A stretch of DNA of 64,000 bases, taken from contig JAFEAE010000024.1 in NCBI GenBank assembly GCA_018266575.1, positions 62,001 through 126,000 of the forward strand, written 5' to 3'. Below are positions 52,726 through 61,162 of this stretch, one piece after another (position 1 is the first letter of the stretch; each line of letters begins with the position of its first letter). The notes under the pieces were generated by a model, which was given only the letters and a program-made list of their open reading frames with translations, did no database searches and was not told where the DNA came from. The position numbers and the translations under genes were made by a program. This stretch comes from Bacteroidota bacterium (GTDB lineage Bacteria > Bacteroidota > Bacteroidia > Chitinophagales > Chitinophagaceae).

Positions 52726-52771
52726 TACAAAAAGAAAGGGCTGAATATTATTTCAGCCCTTTCTTTTTGTA
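52726..52771. terminator. Bidirectional terminator
   Basis: Perfect 20-bp stem from 52726-52745 to 52752-52771 with loop TATTAT. The arms contain AAAAAGAAAGGGCTGAA and its complement. It separates the convergent OMP receptor and DUF4407 genes. Confidence 0.92.
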
Positions 52772-52774
52772 TTT

Positions 52775-54034
52775 CTACAGGATATTTTCTTCGTTATAAT
52801 TGTATTGCTCTTTGATCTTTTTTATGAATTCATCGAGCGGTATTTTATCATTTGTATTCCGCTCGCCACGCTCCCATTTTTCTATTTCATTTGAAATATG
52901 TTTTTTCTGCAACGCATTTAACGTGTCCATCATATCTGCGGTAGCTTCTCTTTTCTTTTTGTATAAATCTTTTTGTTTTTCGAAAACCAATTCTTTATCG
53001 CCGCGCATTTCATTTTCAGAAAAAGCCATTTGCATTAATTCTGTTTTAGCAAGTGCCACATCATACGGACCCACATTCATAATTAGTTTTGAAAGCACAG
53101 GGCTTATCTCGATCAGTATTATCAAAAATGAAATAAAGAAATTTGCCCAGAACACACTTCCTTCCTGCGATGAAAGATCGGAAAGCGCTTTATTTCTTTC
53201 CAAAAACCCAACTTTTGCATTCAACTCAGTTTCGTATTGTTTACGTTTCTGTTCCGTCAGCGATTTATTATTATTAAGGATACTATCCTGGTAATTTATT
53301 TTTTCGCCCAATTGTTTTAACTCGGGAGAGAATTGCTGTAAGGCAAGATTATACGCCTGTTGTTTCAATAAAGTCAGCCGCTCAATGCCACGTTGTTTTG
53401 AGCCACCTGTTCCGTCTGCTTCGTGCAAATAATCTTCCTGCAATTGATGTAATGTATCTTCAATAGATAATTTACGCAGCATCAAACGGCTTCTCTCCTG
53501 CCCGGCATTGTATACCGCTGTCTTACTTTCTTCGTTCAGCAAACTGTCATTCAATAAAATTTTTTTATGCCGGTTCTCTGCTACTTTAACATCAATTTCT
53601 TTTTCAAATATTTTTAATTCCAAAGGTCTTGCAATAGTGATGGCAATAAGCAATGCCAGTAAAATCCTTGGAACGGCCATCCACAATTGTTTGTGCGCTG
53701 AAACACCGTATTTGCGCATGGTGGAAACTAAAAACCGATCAAAGTTAAAAATGATCAAACCCCATATCAGGCCGAAAGCAATTGCCCAACCTACATTATC
53801 AAATACGCTGTAAATAGCATAGCCTGCAGAAATGGACGCAAGTACAAACGTTGCCAGCAGGACACCCCCCAAACCAGCATACCGTGTATGTTCTGAGGGA
53901 TATTCTTTTAATAGCGATTGATGTGCGCCTGCACACCACCATAAAAAATGAGATTCGTTTTCTTTTTTGTTTCCGCCGAATGTATCATACGAATACACGC
54001 CGTTAACCCGGCCATTGTTATTGGTCGCAGCCAT
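52775..54034 (-). CDS. DUF4407 membrane protein with coiled-coil insert
   Basis: A 419-residue protein that opens the DUF4407 core at FLWWCAGAHQSLLKEYPSEH and has membrane segments near residues 54-74, 82-100 and 123-139. A long helical coiled-coil region (about 150-285, rich in Lys/Glu/Gln) precedes a fourth segment (VFWANFFISFLIILIEISPV). The C-terminal part is charged. Function is unknown; relatives are often linked to envelope or mobile-element functions. It is on the same strand as the pxp operon, downstream of pxpA beyond hairpin locus I. Confidence 0.85.
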   Translation of the reverse strand: MAATNNNGRVNGVYSYDTFGGNKKENESHFLWWCAGAHQSLLKEYPSEHTRYAGLGGVLLATFVLASISAGYAIYSVFDNVGWAIAFGLIWGLIIFNFDRFLVSTMRKYGVSAHKQLWMAVPRILLALLIAITIARPLELKIFEKEIDVKVAENRHKKILLNDSLLNEESKTAVYNAGQERSRLMLRKLSIEDTLHQLQEDYLHEADGTGGSKQRGIERLTLLKQQAYNLALQQFSPELKQLGEKINYQDSILNNNKSLTEQKRKQYETELNAKVGFLERNKALSDLSSQEGSVFWANFFISFLIILIEISPVLSKLIMNVGPYDVALAKTELMQMAFSENEMRGDKELVFEKQKDLYKKKREATADMMDTLNALQKKHISNEIEKWERGERNTNDKIPLDEFIKKIKEQYNYNEENIL

Positions 54035-54127
54035 AAATTAATTGCTTTAAATGTTGATTGAGGTGAAGCGGGAACAATATAATAACGGCAGATAAAAAGA
54101 GAAATTGCAAAAGAAAAGCTAAAGAAA

Positions 54128-54223
54128 ACACGAATTAAATAAAAGAAAACCACAGATTCACAGATTATTTTGCTTTGAATAATCTCTGAATCTGTGGCAA
54201 TATTTTAAATGTCAAATTCGTGT
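54128..54223. repeat. Word-hairpin locus I (CACAGATT and ACACGAATT words)
   Basis: CCACAGATTCACAGATTATT (54150-54169) pairs with 54178-54197 at 19 of 20 positions around an 8-base loop, and CACAGATT is repeated within the arm. An outer pair ACACGAATT (54128-54136) / AATTCGTGT (54215-54223) surrounds it, with extra copies of the outer word (GTAATTCG) beyond. It lies between pxpA and the DUF4407 gene. Confidence 0.85.
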
Positions 54224-54241
54224 AATTCGCTCTAATTCATG

Positions 54242-54979
54242 TTATGCAGAGATTGCAATATTTTCTTTTTTCAATTTGTAATAAATTTTTTTAGCAAACT
54301 CAACAGCATGTTCCCCATCTCCATGAATGCATATTGTTTCTGCAACAATAGGAATTTCATCACCAGTTACAGAAATTACTGTTGATTGTTTTATCATTTT
54401 CAACACCTGTTGTAATGATACATCGCTATCTGTGATTAATGCATTTTGCAAACTCCGGGATGTTAAGCTGCCATCAGTTTGATAAGTCCTGTCTGCAAAA
54501 ACTTCATTATAACTTTTGAGGTTTGTCTCTTTTGCGGCGTCGATCAATCTACTGCCGGATAATCCGTATAAAATAAGGCTTTCATCAAAATCTTTTATAG
54601 CCTGGCAAACAGCGAGTGCAAGACCAATATCTTTTGCCGCCATATTGTACAATGCGCCGTGTGGCTTTACATGATGAAGTTTTGCATGAAATTTTTCTGC
54701 GGTTCCGGCAAGAGCAGAAATCTGTTCAAATACGATTTTGTATATTTCTTCAGGCGATAGGTTCATATTTATTCTTCCAAAATTTTCCTTATCGAAAAAA
54801 GATGGGTGTGCGCCAATCGAAACATTATATTTCAATGCGGATTCTATGGTACGCATCATTGTTTCAATATCCCCCGCATGATAACCGCATGCAATATTTG
54901 CAGAACTGATATAAGGCATGATAGCACTGTCATTAGGTTGTCCTTCCCCCATATCACAATTCAGGTCGATGCTTAACAT
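54242..54979 (-). CDS. pxpA: 5-oxoprolinase subunit A (LamB/YcsF family)
   Basis: A 245-residue protein started at the ATG at 54979 (MLSIDLNCDMGEGQPNDSAI). It has the family motifs IDLNCDMGEG, SANIACGYHAGD, GAHPSFFDKENFGR, VKPHGALYN and ICIHGDGEHA. PxpA works with PxpB and PxpC to hydrolyse 5-oxoproline to glutamate with ATP. The start overlaps the pxpC stop by 7 bp, so translation is coupled. A longer frame to 55006 would overlap pxpC further and adds nothing conserved. Confidence 0.93.
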   Translation of the reverse strand: MLSIDLNCDMGEGQPNDSAIMPYISSANIACGYHAGDIETMMRTIESALKYNVSIGAHPSFFDKENFGRINMNLSPEEIYKIVFEQISALAGTAEKFHAKLHHVKPHGALYNMAAKDIGLALAVCQAIKDFDESLILYGLSGSRLIDAAKETNLKSYNEVFADRTYQTDGSLTSRSLQNALITDSDVSLQQVLKMIKQSTVISVTGDEIPIVAETICIHGDGEHAVEFAKKIYYKLKKENIAISA

Positions 54980-55965
54980 ACCAGCGCATTTAAATGATCC
55001 GTGCATGCGCGGTGCAAAACCTGCAATTCTTTTTGCCTTGCAATTAATAAATCTTCTGCGGCTCGTATGGAAGTGACCTTAAATTTAACGCAATCACTCG
55101 GGCGCAGTTGTGCGAGTTTGGGAAGATGCGAAGATATCACGTGCGCTATACGGGGATAGCCACCGGTTGTCTGATGATCTGCCATTAAAATAATCAGTTG
55201 CCCGTCTGGCAGTAATTGTATGGTTCCAAAATTCACTCCGGAAGAAATCAGTTCAAAAGGTTTCTTTAAATTAAGCGGTGTTCCTTTTAACTGGTATCCC
55301 ATCCTGTCGGAGGAAGGATGTATCATGAAATTATTATCTAAGAAATTATCCTGTGAAGATGCATCTAACTCTTCCCACTCTTTTCCGGGGATAACAGATA
55401 TTTCGTGCGGGTGATGATAGATTTTATTATTGTCGGCTTTCCATGGTAATGCACGAAAGTTTGCATCATCATGTAACAAACCGGCGAAATAAATACTATT
55501 TTCTTTGAAATGTATCTCATCTCCTTTTCGTAAAGGCCTGCCATCTTTTCCACCGGCAGCAGCTTTTAAGTTAGTGCTATAACTGCCTAGCCATTTGTCG
55601 ATACAAGGCCCGCCATGAACACTGATATAACATCTTGCCCCAAAATTTAATTTCGGAAAGTGAAGCACTGTATTTTTTCGTACAACAACAGGCTTCCACA
55701 ATGGCAATAATTCTTCATTTAATGATGCAGAAAAATCAGCACCGGTAATTGCAATCAATGCATTTTGTTCAAACAAAATCTGCGGTCCCGGAAAATGAAC
55801 TTCTAATACGGGCTCATCAACACAATTGCCGACAAGCATGTTTGCAACTGATGCCGCAAACCTGTCCATTACGCCGCCTGCATTTATTCCCCAATGGCTA
55901 TAGCCATATCTTCCCAAATCCTGGATAGTATCAAGCAGCCCTGGTTTGATTACTGAGATAGACAT
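54973..55965 (-). CDS. pxpC: 5-oxoprolinase subunit C (biotin-dependent carboxyltransferase/KipA-like)
   Basis: A 330-residue protein with the family opening SVIKPGLLDTIQDLGRYGYSHWGINAGGVMDRFAAS (about 4-39). Other signatures are GADFSASLNEELLP, YISVHGGPCIDKWLGS, IMLIADHQTTGGYP-type (ILMADHQTTGGYPRIAHVIS) and RPSDCVKF. It is the partner of PxpB in the oxoprolinase complex. The gene order pxpB-pxpC-pxpA with 50-bp and overlapping junctions marks a single operon. Confidence 0.93.
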   Translation of the reverse strand: MSISVIKPGLLDTIQDLGRYGYSHWGINAGGVMDRFAASVANMLVGNCVDEPVLEVHFPGPQILFEQNALIAITGADFSASLNEELLPLWKPVVVRKNTVLHFPKLNFGARCYISVHGGPCIDKWLGSYSTNLKAAAGGKDGRPLRKGDEIHFKENSIYFAGLLHDDANFRALPWKADNNKIYHHPHEISVIPGKEWEELDASSQDNFLDNNFMIHPSSDRMGYQLKGTPLNLKKPFELISSGVNFGTIQLLPDGQLIILMADHQTTGGYPRIAHVISSHLPKLAQLRPSDCVKFKVTSIRAAEDLLIARQKELQVLHRACTDHLNALVC

Positions 55966-56015
55966 AAAAAATAGAGGAATTAAAATACTAAATAAACCAG
56001 ATTAAAACCTGTTAA

Positions 56016-56750
56016 TCAATAATTATTTTCAAATTCTTCTTTTGTGATCGGGTAAAATTTAATGAGGTTTCCACTTTTTAATTTTACCGGAGAATCTGCA
56101 AATGGCTCAAACAGTTTTATTGGAGTCCTTCCTACGATCTGCCAGCCCCCGGGACAATTTAATGGGTAGATGCCGGTTTGGCTTCCTGCGATGCCGACAC
56201 TTCCGGCAATGACAGGGACGGGTTTTTGTTTTCTGGGAATTGCAATTTGCTCATCAACTTCCGCCATATATGAAAAGCCCGGCAAAAAGCCGATCATATA
56301 CAGTCGGTACGTTTTTGAATGATGTAATTCTATGACCTTTTCTACCGGAATATTTTTCTGCGCTGCTATAAATTTAAGATCATTGCCAAACATTTCATCA
56401 TAACAAACCGGAATAGTAATAATATCTTCATCTGGTTTGTATTCCCTTGTGGCTGATTCAAAAGCCTCCAATAATTTATCTATCACAAACTCAAAAGCTG
56501 AGGCAGGCAACTGATATCTTTCCTTTATTAAAAACGGATCATATACTATTGAAACGGAGCTATAAGCAATGATTATATCTTTTAACCCTTCAAATGAGTT
56601 TTTCTGAAGCCAATTTTTTATTTCGATTACTTTTTGGTTCAACCCTTCATTGACTATGTTTCCCAGGTCTAAGGTTGCAGAGGAATCGCCGAGCGGAAAT
56701 ATGGTACAATCACTGTTCAAACTAAAATGATATGCCGTTAAATTAAGCAA
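56016..56750 (-). CDS. pxpB: 5-oxoprolinase subunit B (KipI-like)
   Basis: A protein of about 244 residues with FPLGDSSATLDLGN near the N terminus, SVSIVYDP, IPVCYDEMFGNDLKFIA, HHSKTYRLYMIGFLPGFSYMAEVDE, the PRKQKPVPVIAGSVGIAGSQTGIYP-like substrate loop and CPGGWQIVGRTP. It is the first gene of the operon. There is no ATG near the start: TTG at 56750 is the best candidate, with a second TTG ten codons further in. Confidence 0.92.
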   Translation of the reverse strand: MLNLTAYHFSLNSDCTIFPLGDSSATLDLGNIVNEGLNQKVIEIKNWLQKNSFEGLKDIIIAYSSVSIVYDPFLIKERYQLPASAFEFVIDKLLEAFESATREYKPDEDIITIPVCYDEMFGNDLKFIAAQKNIPVEKVIELHHSKTYRLYMIGFLPGFSYMAEVDEQIAIPRKQKPVPVIAGSVGIAGSQTGIYPLNCPGGWQIVGRTPIKLFEPFADSPVKLKSGNLIKFYPITKEEFENNY

Positions 56751-57002
56751 AATGTAATTAATATTTGAACGATTATTTCAAGCCGGTGTTTTATACCTTT
56801 GTGCCTACGAAGAATTTAGTAAGATCGCCTGCATTTTGTTTTCCGGCCAAAACCGAACAAATGCAAACCACTGCTTGTCAATGATAAATCATTCCTCAAA
56901 CATCGTTTGAAGAATGTATTTGAAGCGTACCGATTTTTTATTTTCAACGTTATACATTAAAATTGCACGCCAACAGGCCTATTTTAAACCGTTAATCAAA
57001 GT
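56751..57002 (+). promoter_or_regulatory. Divergent spacer and structured leader of topA
   Basis: A -7 box TACCTTTG (56794-56801, exact TAnnTTTG) lies about 200 bp before the topA start. The leader that follows contains a small hairpin, TCAAAC/GTTTGA near 56897-56911, and a looser pair GCATTTTGTT/AACAAATGC. The -33 region is weak. Confidence 0.35.
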
Positions 57003-59597
57003 ATGGCAAAGAACTTATTGATCGTGGAGTCTCCGGCAAAAGCAAAGACTATTGAGAAAATCCTGGGTAAAGATTTTGAGGTAAAAAGCTGTTATGGCCA
57101 TATAAGAGACCTGGCGAAAGGTGATATGGGGATTGATGTAAAAAATAAATACAAGCCCACCTATATTATTCCTGACGAAAAAGAAAAAGTAGTTAAGGAA
57201 CTCAAAAGCATAGCTAAAAAGTCGGATGAAGTTTGGCTTGCAACGGATGAGGACCGTGAGGGCGAAGCTATAAGCTGGCATTTGTGTGAAGTGCTTGGAC
57301 TGGACCCGAAAACCACCAAGCGCATTGTTTTTCACGAGATCACAAAACCTGCCATTCAATCTGCCGTTACACAACCCCGTACGGTGGATATGAACCTCGT
57401 GAATGCACAGCAGGCAAGACGCATATTGGACAGGATTGTTGGCTTTGAATTAAGCCCGGTTCTATGGCGCAAGATGAGCGTAAGAAATAATCTTAGTGCA
57501 GGCCGAGTGCAAAGTGTTGCTGTGCGGATAATTGCAGAACGTGAACGTGAGATCAATGCATTTACAACCACAAGCACATTTAAAATAGAAGCGCAGTTCA
57601 CCGCAAATGATGTAAGCAACAAACCTGTAACTTTTTCTGCAGAAGGGAAAAAATACAATACAGACAGTGATGCAGAAAATTTCCTGAAGAGTTGTATCGG
57701 CGCAAAATATACTGTCACTGATATACAGGTAAAACCTGCAAAGAAATCGCCGGCAGCCCCTTTCACTACTTCTACATTGCAACAGGAAGCATCAAGAAAA
57801 TTGGGATACTCCGTGAGCCGCACAATGTTGCTCGCACAAAAATTATATGAGAGCGGTAAGATCACGTACATGCGTACTGATAGTGTGAACCTGAGTGATA
57901 CCGCAATGCAGGATATAAAAAACCAGATCACCAATCAATATGGAAACAGATATGTGCAGGTAAGAAAATTCAAAAACAAAAATGAATCTGCACAGGAAGC
58001 ACACGAAGCAATCCGACCGACATACATGGAAAACACAACTGTTGAGGATATGGATTGCAAACGCCTGTACGAACTGATCTGGAAACGTACTATTGCATGC
58101 CAGATGGCAGATGCCGAGCTGGAAAAAACAATCGCAAAAATCCAGGTATCAACCAACAAAGAAGAACTGACAGCAAACGGTGAAGTATTGAAATTCGATG
58201 GGTTTTTAAAAGCGTATAGGGAAGACCGTGATGATGATGATATTAATGATGATGAACACCAGGAAGGAATGTTACCGCCGCTTTCTGTGAACCAGCAATT
58301 GCCGTTGAAAGAAATGAAAGCTATTGAACGTTTCAGCAGGCCTTCGCCAAGATATACCGAAGCTTCATTGGTAAAAAAACTGGAAGAACTGGGAATAGGC
58401 CGCCCTTCTACTTATGCACCAACGATCTCTACTATTTTAAAGAGAGGTTATGTTGAAAAACGCGATAAAGAAGGTGTGAGAAGGGATTTCAGGATACTTG
58501 TTTTAAAAAACGACCATATCGGCAAAGTAACAGAGCAGGAAAATACCGGTGCAGAAAAATCAAAATTATTTCCAACAGACCTGGGATTGGTAGTTACAGA
58601 TTTTTTGAAACAGTATTTTGACGACATCATGGATTATAATTTCACTGCACGCATTGAAGAAGAGTTTGATGAAGTAGCGCAGGGAAAAATGAAGTGGAAC
58701 ACAATGATCGATGAGTTTTATATACCGTTCAAAAAAGATGTTGATAATACAATTGAAACCGCGGAACGAATAAAGGGTGAACGTGAGTTAGGAATTGACC
58801 CGGCAAGTGGAAAAAAGGTAGTTGCAAGAATGGGGCGTTATGGGCCAATGGTACAGATTGGTGAAGCAAATGAAGAAGAGAAACCTCGTTTTGCAAAATT
58901 AAAAAATACACAAAGCATTGAAACAATCTCGTTCGATGAAGCAATGGACCTCTTTAAATTAGGCGAACCTCTGGGAGAATACGAAGGGCAGGAAATTTCT
59001 GTGAATATCGGAAGGTTCGGGCCCTATGTAAAATTCGGCGATCAGTTTGTTTCTATTCCACGTGGTGAAGAAGCTTCATCTGTTGATTTGGGAAGGGCAA
59101 TAGAGATTATTGAGGCAAAAAAAATTGAAGACGCGCCGATTGGTTATTATGAACAGAAGCCGATAACAAAAGGCAAAGGGCGTTTCGGGCCATATATAAA
59201 ATGGAATGATCTTTTTATAAATGTACCGCGTGCCTATAATTTTGATCATCTCACCCAAAAAGATTGTGATGAACTGATCAAAAAGAAAATTGAGAAAGAA
59301 GCCAACCGTTATATACAGCAATGGCCGGAAGAAAAAATTGCCATTGAAAACGGCCGATGGGGCCCATTTATCCGCTTCGGAAAAAAGATGATGAAAATTT
59401 CCGGCAGCGGTGCTAATGGAAAATATACTGCAGAAGAATTGGCGGTGATCAGTTTGGACGAAGTGAAAAAGATGATTACATCGCAGGACCCGAAAGCATT
59501 TGAGAAAAAGATTTCCAAAACAAAAAAAACAGGCACAACTCAGAAAGTTGCCGCTAAAAAAGCAGCGACAAAAAAAGCAGTTAAGAAGAAAAAATGA
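57003..59597 (+). CDS. topA: DNA topoisomerase I (type IA)
   Basis: An 864-residue enzyme that relaxes negative supercoils. The N-terminal Toprim domain has NLLIVESPAKAKTIEKIL (with the catalytic Glu) and ATDEDREGEAISWHL (acidic triad). Active-site Tyr289 is in GKITYMRTDS. Other motifs are RRILDRIVGFELSP, LSAGRVQSVAVRII and RPSTYAPTISTI. The zinc-finger region of E. coli TopA is replaced by repeated GRYGPMVQIG, GRFGPYVKFG, GRFGPYIKW and GRWGPFIRFG units (four copies, about 605-795), and the chain ends in a Lys-rich tail (KKAATKKAVKKKK). That C-terminal pattern is normal for this phylum. Confidence 0.97.
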   Translation: MAKNLLIVESPAKAKTIEKILGKDFEVKSCYGHIRDLAKGDMGIDVKNKYKPTYIIPDEKEKVVKELKSIAKKSDEVWLATDEDREGEAISWHLCEVLGLDPKTTKRIVFHEITKPAIQSAVTQPRTVDMNLVNAQQARRILDRIVGFELSPVLWRKMSVRNNLSAGRVQSVAVRIIAEREREINAFTTTSTFKIEAQFTANDVSNKPVTFSAEGKKYNTDSDAENFLKSCIGAKYTVTDIQVKPAKKSPAAPFTTSTLQQEASRKLGYSVSRTMLLAQKLYESGKITYMRTDSVNLSDTAMQDIKNQITNQYGNRYVQVRKFKNKNESAQEAHEAIRPTYMENTTVEDMDCKRLYELIWKRTIACQMADAELEKTIAKIQVSTNKEELTANGEVLKFDGFLKAYREDRDDDDINDDEHQEGMLPPLSVNQQLPLKEMKAIERFSRPSPRYTEASLVKKLEELGIGRPSTYAPTISTILKRGYVEKRDKEGVRRDFRILVLKNDHIGKVTEQENTGAEKSKLFPTDLGLVVTDFLKQYFDDIMDYNFTARIEEEFDEVAQGKMKWNTMIDEFYIPFKKDVDNTIETAERIKGERELGIDPASGKKVVARMGRYGPMVQIGEANEEEKPRFAKLKNTQSIETISFDEAMDLFKLGEPLGEYEGQEISVNIGRFGPYVKFGDQFVSIPRGEEASSVDLGRAIEIIEAKKIEDAPIGYYEQKPITKGKGRFGPYIKWNDLFINVPRAYNFDHLTQKDCDELIKKKIEKEANRYIQQWPEEKIAIENGRWGPFIRFGKKMMKISGSGANGKYTAEELAVISLDEVKKMITSQDPKAFEKKISKTKKTGTTQKVAAKKAATKKAVKKKK

Positions 59598-59759
59598 GCT
59601 GTGTATTTATTGCGTAAACCCGCACACAAGATTTCTATTTTCTGATCGTTATTAATTAAAGTAATTGTGAATTTGTGGAAAACATTTTCACTGCTGTTCG
59701 TGTAACATCAACGAATATTACTTTTTAATTGTGCTTACAGACCACTAAATCGTATACCC

Positions 59760-60635
59760 ATGCAGGAAAACAAAGAAATCAAAGCCTTGTTCCACTTGAT
59801 CGACGATCCGGATTCCGAAGTTTTCTCCTCTGTCAGCGACCGCATTGTAAGTTATGGAAGAGGGATCATCCCTAATCTCGAAAATTTATGGGAGAACACG
59901 ATAAGCGAAGATGTACAGGAAAGAATTGAGATACTCATTCACAAATTACATTACTCAGACCTTACAGAAGATTTTCAACGTTGGAAAACCAGCAGCTATC
60001 ATGATTTGCTTACAGCGTCATTGTTGGTCTCAAAATTTCAATACCCGGAATTGAATTCTACATCCGTTTTGCAGGAAGTAGAAAAATTAAGGCGGAATAT
60101 CTGGCTTGAATTGAATAATTATCTCACACCACTTGAGCAAGTGAATGTGTTGACTAGTATTCTTTACAATTATTATAGTTTAAAAGGCTCAGAAGTTGCT
60201 TATCAACATCCCGAAGAATTCCTGATCAATAAAGTGATCGAAACAAAAAAAGGAAATGCAATTACTAACGGTATACTATACCTGCTTTTAAGCGAATTGC
60301 TCGACATACCAGTGCGTGCGATCAACATTCCACGGCAGTTTGTACTGGCCTATATCAAACCGGAATATGACACATATAGCTATTCCAATGAATCTGCAAT
60401 GAACCGCATTGAATTTTTCATCGACCCGATGAGCGGGCAGGTGTTCACGCATAAAGATGTAGAGAATTATTTCAAACGTGTTTCAGTACCACCTGTTGCT
60501 TCGTATTTCAAACCTTTATCTCACCAACGCATTATTCAGACATTGCTGGAAGAATTCAGCAAATGTTTCGACAACGATAAAGACCAATACAAGAAACATG
60601 AATTGATGAATTTATCTTCATTATTAGGGGATTGA
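59760..60635 (+). CDS. SirB1-like transglutaminase-fold protein
   Basis: A 291-residue cytoplasmic protein. The N-terminal helical part (about 1-90) resembles HEAT-type repeats (LFHLIDDPDSEVFSSVSDRI). The transglutaminase core-2 domain follows (LNNYLTPLEQVNVLTSILYNYYSLKGS, ETKKGNAITNGILYLLLSELLDIPVRAINIPRQFVLAYI, FFIDPMSGQVFTHKDVENY). The KKGNAI..G.LYLL.SE.L..PV pattern is typical of the family, which usually lacks the catalytic Cys and has no established activity. It stands alone downstream of topA. Confidence 0.85.
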   Translation: MQENKEIKALFHLIDDPDSEVFSSVSDRIVSYGRGIIPNLENLWENTISEDVQERIEILIHKLHYSDLTEDFQRWKTSSYHDLLTASLLVSKFQYPELNSTSVLQEVEKLRRNIWLELNNYLTPLEQVNVLTSILYNYYSLKGSEVAYQHPEEFLINKVIETKKGNAITNGILYLLLSELLDIPVRAINIPRQFVLAYIKPEYDTYSYSNESAMNRIEFFIDPMSGQVFTHKDVENYFKRVSVPPVASYFKPLSHQRIIQTLLEEFSKCFDNDKDQYKKHELMNLSSLLGD

Positions 60636-61162
60636 ACTTTTTTAGTTGACATTTATCAATATTTTTCTATACTAACGGGCTATCACAAACGCTTATCCTG
60701 CACTTGCTGAAACCTTTTATTGTCAATGGTTTTCACAATTTTCCCAAATTATATCATATTCTTTTTTTTGATTTTTTTTAAAAAAATTCCCATAGCACTT
60801 GCATATTCCAAAATCGGGTATTACTTTTACTCCTGATTGATCGTAATCCCTATTCCTCCCAGAATTACCACACAATTTATCCTCGAATTTCCGGTAACAA
60901 CCTTTTAAAGTTTTTTTGATTTCATATTGAATTGAATGCATAAAACATAATTGTTTCTTGCCATTCTGCCGTTGATCTCCCATACCTACACTGAAAGCCA
61001 TTGAGCAGTTTACCTGTCGTGTTATTCCTATTCTTTTAAATTTTTGTAGCCACAAATCCTGATCAACCGATGTTTTCCAGTTTCCTCAAAACCTGTCCGG
61101 TTTAGTGCCGGGACAACTATGCCCGTATGATCTCAACCTCTAATAAACAAAAAGAAAACATC
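60636..61162. other. Non-coding stretch with one doubtful small frame
   Basis: About 525 bp between the SirB1-like gene and the large secreted protein. A minus-strand frame of 110 codons (60723-61055, Cys- and Lys-rich) is open, but it has no recognisable family and no promoter I can see. A run TTTTTTTTAAAAAAA lies near 60775. No clear terminator is seen after the SirB1-like gene. Confidence 0.4.

Noticed and set aside
10511-54240. CRISPR arrays
   Set aside because: The repeats are inverted, differ from site to site, and show no regular repeat-spacer pattern or cas genes.
54980-55006. N-terminal extension of PxpA
   Set aside because: The conserved start MLSIDLNCDMGEG begins at 54979; the extra codons overlap pxpC and are not conserved in the family.
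60723-61055. 110-codon minus-strand frame
   Set aside because: Open and Cys-rich, but with no recognisable motif, promoter or neighbour support; in AT-rich DNA a frame this long can arise by chance.
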